Assembly: GCA_958438125.1 (NCBI GenBank)
Contig: CAUBQN010000032.1
Coordinates: forward strand, 1-14,424
From: an uncultured Collinsella sp.
Lineage (GTDB): Bacteria; Actinomycetota; Coriobacteriia; Coriobacteriales; Coriobacteriaceae
DNA: 14,424 nt
Direction of reading: 5' to 3'
Position numbers and translations under genes: made by a program. Below the pieces are notes generated by a model that did no database searches, was not told the origin of the DNA, and worked only from the letters and a program-made list of their open reading frames with translations. Of this stretch, positions 1-5,165 are shown in pieces. How positions within the stretch are numbered: the first letter of the stretch is position 1; every line of letters starts with the position of its first letter.

Positions 1-2146
1 TCAGCAGGTCCTCGGCCACCAGGCGCTCGGACACGACGATACCGTCCTCGTAGTTAAAGCCTTCCCACGGCATGTAGGCCACGGTGAGGTTCTGGCCCAG
101 TGCGAGCTCGCCGTGATCGGTCGAAGGACCGTCGGCCAGAGGCTCGCCCTGCTCAACGGTGTCACCGACGCGCACGAGCGGACGGTGGTTGATGCAGGTG
201 GACTGGTTGGAGCGCTGGTACTTGGCCAGGTGATACTCGTCCATGCCGCCGGCATGCTTGACGATGATCTTGGCGGCGTCGGCAAAGATGACCTCGCCGG
301 CGTTCTTGGCCAGGGTGACCTCGCCGGAGTCCAGAGCGGCGCGACGCTCCATGCCGGTACCGACATAGGGAGCGGCAGGGTGAACCAGCGGCACGGCCTG
401 ACGCTGCATGTTAGCGCCCATCAGCGTACGCTTGGCGTCGTCGTGCTCCAGGAACGGGATCAGCGTGGCTGCGACGGAGAGCATCTGACGCGGCGAGACG
501 TCCATGTAGTCGACGTCCTCGACGGGCACGTCGGCGGGGGCGCCGAAGGAGCCGTCGAAGTCGCGGGTACGGGCGATCACGGTGTGCGGGCGGACAAGCT
601 TGCCCTCGGCATCGGTCGTGATGAACTCGTTGGTCTTGGGATCGAGCGGCGTGTTGGCCGGCGCGATGACGTGCTTCTCTTCCTCGTCAGCGGTCATCCA
701 GTCGATCTGGTCGGTGGCAACGCCGTTCTCGACGCGACGGAACGGGGCCTCGATGAAGCCGTACTCGTTGACGCGGGCGTAGAGGGCGAGCGAGCCGATC
801 AGGCCGATGTTGGGGCCTTCGGGGGTCTCGATCGGGCACATGCGGCTGTAGTGCGAGTTGTGGACGTCGCGGACGGCCGTCGGCACGTTGGTGCGGCGGC
901 TGGAGCCGGACTTGTGGCCGGCAAGACCACCAGGGCCGAGTGCGGACAGACGGCGCTTGTGGGTCAGACCGGTCAAGGGGTTCGCCTGGTCCATGAACTG
1001 CGAGAGCTGCGAGGAACCGAAGAACTCCTTGATGGAGGCCACGATCGGGCGGATGTTGATGAGCGACTGCGGGGTGATCTCGTCGATATCCTGGGAGCTC
1101 ATGCGCTCACGGACGACGCGCTCCATACGGCTCATGCCGATACGGAACTGGTTGGCGACGAGCTCGCCGACGGTACGGATGCGGCGGTTGCCGAAGTGGT
1201 CGATGTCGTCGACCTTGAAGCCCTGCTCGCCGGCAGCGAGAGACAGGAGGTAGCGCAGCGTCGCGACGATATCCTCGTCGGTGAGCACCGTGACCTCTTC
1301 CTCGGTGGTGAGGTTGAGCTTCTTGTTGACCTTGTAACGACCGACGCGGGCCAGGTCGTAGCGCTGCGGGTTAAAGAGCAGACCCTCGAGCAGGCTGCGG
1401 GAAGCGTCCACGGTGGGAGGCTCGCCTGGGCGCAGGCGACGGTAGATCTCGATGAGGGCGTCCTCGCGAGTGAGGGCGGTATCGCGCTCCAGGGTGCGCT
1501 TGATCACATCGGAGTTGCCGAGCAGCTCGATGATGTCGTCGTTGGTGACGGCGATGCCAAGGGCGCGCAGAAACATCGTGGCGCTCTGCTTGCGCTTACG
1601 GTCGATGGAGACCATGAGCTGGTCGCGCTTGTCGACCTCAAACTCAAGCCAGGCACCGCGGGACGGAATGATCTGGGCCTTGTAGATCTGCTTGCCCGAA
1701 TCCATCTCGGAGCTGTAGTACACGCCCGGGGAACGGACGAGCTGCGAAACGACGATACGCTCGGTACCGTTGATGATGAAGGTGCCCTGATCGGTCATCA
1801 TGGGGAAATCGCCCATGAAGACGAGCTGCTCCTTGATCTCGCCGGTCTCCTTGTTGGTGAGACGGACGTCGGTCAGAAGCGGAGCCTGATAGGTCATATC
1901 CTTCTCGCGGCACTCCTCGACGGTGTGCGCGGGGTCGCCGAACTGATGCTCGCCGAAGGTAACCTCGAGAACATGGTTCTGGCTCTGGATGGGGCTGGAT
2001 TCCTTGAACGCCTCACGAAGGCCCTCGTCCTTAAAACGCTCAAAGGATTCCCTTTGAACAGAGATAAGGTTGGGGAGCTCCATGGCCTCCGGGATTTTCC
2101 CGAAGCTGACGCGCTTGCGCTCAGTGGCAGTGTATGCGTAGGTCAC
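1..2146 (-). CDS. rpoB: RNA polymerase beta subunit RpoB (N-terminal about 715 residues, 3' end outside window)
   Basis: Catalytic beta subunit of RNA polymerase, cut by the left edge of the window. The frame is open from a GTG at 2146 to base 2, with an AAGGAGG ribosome binding site at 2156-2162. The protein starts MTYAYTATERKRVSFGKIPE. Recognisable segments in order are the N-terminal beta1 region, NPQRYDLARVGRYK, the beta2/fork region with FFGSSQLSQFMDQ (from residue 375) and THKRRLSALGPGGL, then MCPIETPEGPNIGLI. The last visible part is YMPWEGFNYEDGIVVSERLV. About 60 percent of a typical beta subunit is present. The usual rifampicin-contact positions look wild type: Q383, D386, H396, R399, S401 and L403, which equal E. 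coli position minus 130. Odd point: the normally near-invariant fork loop 2 just after this is longer and different (separate entry). rpoB is separated from rplJL by galU and a terminator, so it probably has its own promoter. Identity is certain. Confidence 0.98.
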   Translation of the reverse strand, partial: MTYAYTATERKRVSFGKIPEAMELPNLISVQRESFERFKDEGLREAFKESSPIQSQNHVLEVTFGEHQFGDPAHTVEECREKDMTYQAPLLTDVRLTNKETGEIKEQLVFMGDFPMMTDQGTFIINGTERIVVSQLVRSPGVYYSSEMDSGKQIYKAQIIPSRGAWLEFEVDKRDQLMVSIDRKRKQSATMFLRALGIAVTNDDIIELLGNSDVIKRTLERDTALTREDALIEIYRRLRPGEPPTVDASRSLLEGLLFNPQRYDLARVGRYKVNKKLNLTTEEEVTVLTDEDIVATLRYLLSLAAGEQGFKVDDIDHFGNRRIRTVGELVANQFRIGMSRMERVVRERMSSQDIDEITPQSLINIRPIVASIKEFFGSSQLSQFMDQANPLTGLTHKRRLSALGPGGLAGHKSGSSRRTNVPTAVRDVHNSHYSRMCPIETPEGPNIGLIGSLALYARVNEYGFIEAPFRRVENGVATDQIDWMTADEEEKHVIAPANTPLDPKTNEFITTDAEGKLVRPHTVIARTRDFDGSFGAPADVPVEDVDYMDVSPRQMLSVAATLIPFLEHDDAKRTLMGANMQRQAVPLVHPAAPYVGTGMERRAALDSGEVTLAKNAGEVIFADAAKIIVKHAGGMDEYHLAKYQRSNQSTCINHRPLVRVGDTVEQGEPLADGPSTDHGELALGQNLTVAYMPWEGFNYEDGIVVSERLVAEDLL
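860..922 (-). other. rpoB: RpoB fork loop 2 region with an 8-residue insertion
   Basis: This stretch encodes RpoB residues 409-429. Between the conserved GPGGL and VRDVH blocks the usual bacterial sequence is eight residues (T/S-R-E-R-A-G-F-E). Here it is sixteen, AGHKSGSSRRTNVPTA, followed by VRDVHNSHYSRMCPIE. The conserved Arg pair of the SRER motif is not in its usual place, although two Arg occur later in the longer loop. The frame is kept on both sides (24 extra bases), which argues against a sequencing error. The sequence difference is read directly. The structural label (fork loop 2, near the downstream edge of the active-site cleft and the rifampicin pocket) comes from known RNA polymerase structures. 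Confidence 0.85.
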
Positions 2147-2219
2147 CAGGTTTTTCCTCCTTCACGGAAATGCTCGGTGGGTTGGCGAGGCATAGCTTCG
2201 CCAGTTATCGCAACCTAAT

Positions 2220-2247
2220 AGTTTATCAGGTACCGACCGTTGAGCAA
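2220..2247 (-). promoter_or_regulatory. Candidate rpoB promoter (extended -10)
   Basis: On the minus strand there is TTGCTC (2242-2247), a 16-bp spacer, then TGA-TAAACT, an extended -10 with the hexamer at 2220-2225. It lies about 75 bp upstream of the GTG start and downstream of the galU terminator, so rpoB would need it or something like it. The -35 match is weak (3 of 6), the extended -10 is better. Inference from sequence only. Confidence 0.45.
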
Positions 2248-2284
2248 GAAAAGCCTTGACGCGATTGAGTTTTTGGAGTAGCAA

Positions 2285-2304
2285 AGTTTTTCGACAGAAA
2301 AACT
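2285..2304. repeat. AT-rich perfect inverted repeat in the galU-rpoB gap
   Basis: AGTTTTTC (2285-2292) and GAAAAACT (2297-2304) pair perfectly around a 4-base loop. The stem is AT-rich and has no following T run on either strand, so it is not an obvious terminator. It sits between the galU terminator and the candidate rpoB promoter and could be an operator or just chance. Confidence 0.4.
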
Positions 2305-2324
2305 GCAGGTAGATAGGTGTGCAT

Positions 2325-2356
2325 CGAACATCTGTTCATATATTTTCTGTGAACAG
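2325..2356. promoter_or_regulatory. Overlapping dyads, one resembling a Gram-positive SOS box
   Basis: CGAACATCTGTTCA (2325-2338) fits the core GAAC-N4-GTTC of LexA/DinR boxes. Its right half is also the left arm of a second inverted repeat, CTGTTCA (2332-2338) with TGAACAG (2350-2356) and an 11-base AT-rich loop. There is no typical SOS gene next to it: it lies upstream of rpoB and just beyond the galU terminator. Eight fixed bases occur by chance about once per 65 kb, so the LexA reading is weak. Confidence 0.25.
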
Positions 2357-2379
2357 AGCGCCAGCAATCGCAGCTCTTA

Positions 2380-2413
2380 TAAAAAACGGGTGCAGACCGA
2401 AGTCCGCACCCGT
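2380..2413 (-). terminator. Rho-independent terminator after galU
   Basis: On the minus strand a 12-bp stem (ACGGGTGCGGAC with its partner, one G-U pair) closes on a UUCG tetraloop flanked by C and G, an especially stable loop type, and is followed by TTTTTAT. The stem covers 2386-2413. It starts about 20 bp after the galU stop. It should separate galU transcription from rpoB. Confidence 0.92.
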
Positions 2414-2433
2414 AAATGTCGATGCCCGAAGGC

Positions 2434-3342
2434 TTACTTGCGCATCAATCCGCCGCGCTCGTCGATGGCGTCCCAGAAGGCGCTGGCAAAGCGAGGATCG
2501 CTTGCGGCCATGAGGGCGTTGGTGGCCATCCAGCCAGACGGGGTGCCGGTGTCGTAGCCCGAGAGCGGGTCGATGACGACAGCGTACATGGCCTCGCGAT
2601 CGAGCGAGCGGGCCATGGCGTCGGTGAGCTGGATCTCGCCGCCCTTGCCGGCCTGCTGATCGGCGAGCAGGTCCATGACCAGCGGGCTCAGCAGGTAGCG
2701 ACCGACGATGTACAGGTTGGACGGAGCCGCCTCGGGAGCGGGCTTCTCGACCAGACCGCCGATGCGCCAAACGGCACCGGGCTCGTCGTCGGCAGCATTC
2801 TCGAAGCCCTCGAGAGAGCCCACGCGATCGCCGGCGATGACGCCATAGCGGCTGACTTCCTCGGGAGCGCACGCGGCAACGGCGATAACCGAAGCGCCAC
2901 CGTGCTCCTTGGAGACGGCGAGCATCTTGTCGCAGATGTCACGGTTGGGCACAACGTAGTCGCCCAGAAGAACCAGGAAGTTCTCCCCCGCCACGGCGTC
3001 GGCAGCAGAGCGAATAGCATGGCCGAGGCCCTTGGGCTCGTACTGATAACGGAAGTCGACCGGCATACCGCCCGCATGGGCGACGGCGTCGGCGTAGGCG
3101 TCCTTACCGCGCTCGCGCAGCAGATTCTCGAGCGAGCGATCGGGCTGGAAGTAGCTCAGCAGCTCGGGCTTACCGGGAGAGGTAACGATGATGGCGTCAT
3201 CGACCTCCTCGGGGTCGAGCGCCTCCTCGACGACATACTGAATGACCGGCTTGTCGAGCACCGGCAGCATCTCTTTGGGCGTGCACTTGGTGCCAGGCAG
3301 AAAACGCGTGCCAAGACCGGCGGCGGGGATGATTGCCTTCAT
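2434..3342 (-). CDS. galU: UTP-glucose-1-phosphate uridylyltransferase
   Basis: Makes UDP-glucose from UTP and glucose-1-phosphate in the cytoplasm, for cell-surface glycans and galactose metabolism. The product is 302 residues, normal for GalU. The N-terminus holds the nucleotide-binding signature IPAAGLGTRFLPGTKCTPKE (residues 4-23), followed by PVIQYVVEEA. EPKGLGHAI, VLLGDYV, VEKP and GEIQLTDA follow in the expected order. The usual second Asp of the GDD motif is Tyr here (GDY); the first, metal-binding Asp is kept. The start is the ATG at 3342 because the family begins MKAIIPAAG; a longer reading to 3426 adds 28 unrelated residues. An AAAGGA ribosome binding site lies about 12 bases upstream. 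The gene sits between rplL and rpoB with terminators on both sides and a probable promoter of its own, so it is a separate unit inside the ribosomal/RNA polymerase cluster. Identity is strong; the biological reason for this placement is unknown. Confidence 0.95.
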   Translation of the reverse strand: MKAIIPAAGLGTRFLPGTKCTPKEMLPVLDKPVIQYVVEEALDPEEVDDAIIVTSPGKPELLSYFQPDRSLENLLRERGKDAYADAVAHAGGMPVDFRYQYEPKGLGHAIRSAADAVAGENFLVLLGDYVVPNRDICDKMLAVSKEHGGASVIAVAACAPEEVSRYGVIAGDRVGSLEGFENAADDEPGAVWRIGGLVEKPAPEAAPSNLYIVGRYLLSPLVMDLLADQQAGKGGEIQLTDAMARSLDREAMYAVVIDPLSGYDTGTPSGWMATNALMAASDPRFASAFWDAIDERGGLMRK

Positions 3343-3438
3343 GTTATTCAAAGATCCTTTCGAAGGCGCAAAAGCGCCCCATGCGTGCGGCACACAGCCG
3401 CAGACCAAATTGCGATACCTAAGCATCTTACCGCTGGA

Positions 3439-3466
3439 ACTATATGTCGCTACAAGGCAGAGACAA
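3439..3466 (-). promoter_or_regulatory. Candidate galU promoter
   Basis: TTGTCT (3461-3466), a 16-bp spacer and TATAGT (3439-3444) on the minus strand, 97 bp upstream of the galU ATG and downstream of the rplL terminator. The 5' leader would include a small hairpin GGCGC-TTTT-GCGCC (3365-3378). The -10 matches 5 of 6 and the -35 4 of 6. The rest of the 314-bp rplL-galU gap (3343-3656) holds only this, the small hairpin and the rplL terminator; I see no gene. Confidence 0.6.
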
Positions 3467-3590
3467 TTCTTCAGCAGGTCAACGCAAATTATTGCTCGAA
3501 TGGTGCAATTTTATTGCCCAACGGCAGGGCACCCGATACGACGCAAATCACAGAATATGACAGTTTGAGCTACCGATGTCGAGGGACCGA

Positions 3591-3629
3591 AAAACAAAAA
3601 AGACGGGGCTCGCATAGCGAGCCCCGTCT
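3591..3629 (-). terminator. Strong terminator after rplL
   Basis: A 13-bp perfect stem (arms 3601-3613 and 3617-3629, three-base loop) is followed on the minus strand by TTTTTGTTTT. It begins about 28 bp after the rplL stop. It is a textbook intrinsic terminator that ends the rplJL unit before galU. Confidence 0.95.
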
Positions 3630-3656
3630 GCAAAGAAATCTGGCGAGAAAGCCTGA

Positions 3657-4034
3657 TTACTTGAGGGTGACAGCAGCGCCAGCAGCCTCGAGCTTCTCCT
3701 TGGCAGCCTCGGCGTCCTCCTTCTTGGCACCCTCGAGAACAGCCTTGGGAGCGCCCTCGACGACCTCCTTGGCCTCCTTCAGGCCAAGGTTGGTGAGCTC
3801 ACGGACGGCCTTGATGACCTGGATCTTGTTGTCGCCGAAGCCCTCGAGCACGACGTCAAACTCGGTCTTCTCCTCGGCCTCAGCAGCGCCAGCAGCGGGA
3901 GCGGCGACAACAGCGGCAGGAGCAGCGGCGGAAACGCCGAAGGTGTCCTCGATAGCCTTGACGAGCTCGGAAGCCTCGAGAAGGGTCATTTCCTTAAGAG
4001 CATCGATGATCTCATCGGTGGTAAGCTTAGCCAT
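3657..4034 (-). CDS. rplL: 50S ribosomal protein L7/L12
   Basis: Stalk protein of the large ribosomal subunit, which recruits and stimulates translation GTPases and binds L10 as dimers. It has 125 residues, typical. The N-terminal dimerisation domain (MAKLTTDEIIDALKEMTLLE) is followed by an Ala/Pro-rich hinge (about residues 38-52, with AAPAAVVAAPAAGAA) and the globular C-terminal domain with EFDVVLEGFGDNKIQVIKAV and LGLKEAKEVVEGAPK. The start is the ATG at 4034, with a GAAAGGAC binding site 7-14 bases upstream; the in-frame extension upstream is not conserved. It lies 102 bp downstream of rplJ and shares its mRNA; small hairpins fill that gap. A strong terminator follows. Confidence 0.98.
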   Translation of the reverse strand: MAKLTTDEIIDALKEMTLLEASELVKAIEDTFGVSAAAPAAVVAAPAAGAAEAEEKTEFDVVLEGFGDNKIQVIKAVRELTNLGLKEAKEVVEGAPKAVLEGAKKEDAEAAKEKLEAAGAAVTLK

Positions 4035-4053
4035 TTCTAAGTCCTTTCGGTTT

Positions 4054-4121
4054 CCGTGCGAATGCACGGAGATCAGTTAAAACACGGCGCGAATGCGCCA
4101 GGGGTGCGGCGTTGCCGCCGC
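4054..4121 (-). other. Three tandem hairpins between rplJ and rplL
   Basis: On the minus strand the 102-bp gap contains GCGGCG-GCAA-CGCCGC (4106-4121, a GNRA tetraloop), GGCGC-ATTC-GCGCC (4086-4099) and CCGTGC-ATTC-GCACGG (4054-4069). The last two share the same ATTC loop. None is followed by a T run, so they are not simple terminators. They could act as RNA processing or stability elements that let rplL be made in excess of rplJ. That role is inference. Confidence 0.7.
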
Positions 4122-4136
4122 GGGTGAAAACAGCAA

Positions 4137-4658
4137 CTAGGCTGCCTTCTGCTCGGAGACCTGCTGGATCGAACGAGCGAGACCAGAGGAAACGCCGTTG
4201 ACGCAGACAGCGATGTCGCGAGCGAAACCGGAGATGAGACCGGCGATCTGGCCGAGAAGCTGATCCTTGGTGGGCAGCTCGGCGATAGCCTTAACATCAT
4301 CAGCGGAAACGGCCTTGCCGTCGGAGATACCGCCCTTAATCTCAAGGACGCCCTTGGACTTAGCGGAGAAGTCCTTAAGGGTCTTAGCGGCCTCGACCGG
4401 CTCGGTCTCGTAGAACACATAAGCGACGGGGCCGGCGAGGATCTCGTCGAGCTCGGGCTGCTCCTGGTTCTTGAGAGCGATCTTGACCAGGTTGTTCTTG
4501 TAGACCTTCATCTCGGCGCCGCACTCGCGAAGCTGATGACGCAGCTCCTGAGCCTGCTTAACCGTCAGACCATTGTAGTTGACGACGAACAGACCGGCGT
4601 TCTCGGCGATACGGGACTCGATCTCTGCAACCTTGTCGATTTTGTACTGCTGGGGCAT
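4137..4658 (-). CDS. rplJ: 50S ribosomal protein L10
   Basis: Base of the ribosomal stalk: it binds 23S rRNA and carries the L7/L12 dimers. In many bacteria L10 also represses its own mRNA by binding the leader. The product is 173 residues, normal for the family. The N-terminal rRNA-binding domain contains SRIAENAGLFVVNYNGLTV and LRHQLRECGAEMKVYKNNL; the C-terminal helix (residues about 145-173) is the L7/L12 platform. Start ATG at 4658 with a very strong GAGGAGGTG binding site (4665-4673). Upstream lies an L10-type leader with an attenuator and a near-consensus promoter; downstream is rplL. The genes rplK and rplA, often found just upstream, are not next to it here. Confidence 0.98.
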   Translation of the reverse strand: MPQQYKIDKVAEIESRIAENAGLFVVNYNGLTVKQAQELRHQLRECGAEMKVYKNNLVKIALKNQEQPELDEILAGPVAYVFYETEPVEAAKTLKDFSAKSKGVLEIKGGISDGKAVSADDVKAIAELPTKDQLLGQIAGLISGFARDIAVCVNGVSSGLARSIQQVSEQKAA

Positions 4659-4723
4659 GAATTACACCTCCTCGAATTCTTTCCGGGCACGGTCCGCCAC
4701 AAGGACGTGACGGGGGCATGTCC

Positions 4724-4760
4724 AAAAAGAAAGCCCCCGCGCTGCATGAGCGACGGGGGC
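4724..4760 (-). terminator. Attenuator terminator in the rplJ leader
   Basis: On the minus strand GCCCCCG-T-CGCT pairs with AGCG-CGGGGGC around a CATGC loop, followed by TTTCTTTTT. It lies 66 bp before the rplJ start and after the leader core, so it is placed to stop transcription early. GACGGGGGC (plus-strand spelling) occurs both in this stem (4752-4760) and again at 4709-4717, so the downstream copy could compete for the same partner arm. The terminator is clear; regulated attenuation is inferred from the L10 leader context. Confidence 0.85.
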
Positions 4761-4764
4761 GAGA

Positions 4765-4860
4765 AGACATATCTACTCGACCACCTCGGCTGGCGGGATA
4801 TCCCATTAAGCTCGCGGGCGATGCCCGTTTGCACCGGCTGTCTCTGGCAGCGGATTCGTG
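4765..4860 (-). ncRNA. Ribosomal protein L10 leader (cis-regulatory RNA)
   Basis: The minus strand carries the blocks expected of the L10 leader family: AGAGACAGCCGGTGCAAAC, then CGAGCTTAATGGGA, then CCGCCAGCCGAGGTGGTCGAG split by a short stem. GCCGGTGC/CAGCCGAGGT and TTAAT at this spacing are the signature of the mRNA site bound by L10 or the L10-L12 complex. The predicted transcript starts near 4867, giving a leader of about 210 nt that ends in an attenuator and the rplJ binding site. High L10 would favour the terminator; that step is inference from the known family. Confidence 0.8.
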
Positions 4861-4871
4861 CGTGAACCGAG

Positions 4872-5130
4872 AGTATTATGGCGGGGACCCCGGCGTCGGT
4901 CAACGGTAAACCGGGCTGCACACAATTCCACCATCCGGCACGCTCCGCCGAAGGCCAGGCGCAAGGTTTTCGCTCGGTCAAGTCCTGGGCTCGCACGAAG
5001 GCCACATTAAGTGGCCTTCGGCTCGTGCGGAATCTACGAAACCCTTGCGCCTGGCCTTCGGCGGCGCGGCCTGCGTCAACTATGGGGCAGCCCGGTTTTC
5101 CGTTGGCCGGCGCGCCCCACTCATAATGCT
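4872..5130. repeat. About 260-bp near-palindrome with mirrored promoter arms
   Basis: Two 22-bp arms match perfectly in inverted orientation (4945-4966 and 5043-5064). Further out, 4898-4919 and 5087-5108 match at 20 of 22. The centre is a hairpin with 10-bp arms and an ATTAA loop (4996-5020). The similarity continues outward to a CATAAT on each side: 4875-4880 on the minus strand and 5122-5127 on the plus strand. Together with the L10 leader, promoter and attenuator it fills the 507-bp rplJ-aminotransferase gap (4659-5165); there is no gene in it. It may also end aminotransferase transcription. Possible identities are a MITE-like element, an inverted duplication or a large cruciform. Confidence 0.85.
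4875..4903 (-). promoter_or_regulatory. rplJL promoter
   Basis: TTGACC (4898-4903), a 17-bp spacer and CATAAT (4875-4880) on the minus strand; 5 of 6 matches in each hexamer at ideal spacing. The predicted start is about 7 bases further on, just before the L10 leader core. The -35 lies inside the outer arm of the large palindrome. Confidence 0.85.
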
Positions 5131-5165
5131 TGGGTCGGTGGGCTGATGTGTTGCGTCCCTGATGG

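Noticed and set aside
113..2218. 701-codon open frame on the plus strand opposite rpoB
   Set aside because: It is a mirror of the rpoB codon pattern in GC-rich DNA; the protein is low-complexity (V, D, G, L, A rich), has no domain and lies opposite a certain gene.
2416..4080. 554-codon plus-strand open frame opposite galU and rplL
   Set aside because: It crosses two genes, two promoters and a terminator on the other strand; the composition is typical of antisense shadows.
4872..5130. Invertible phase-variation promoter
   Set aside because: The promoter lies in the repeat arms, not between them, so inversion would leave it facing the same way; no recombinase gene is nearby.
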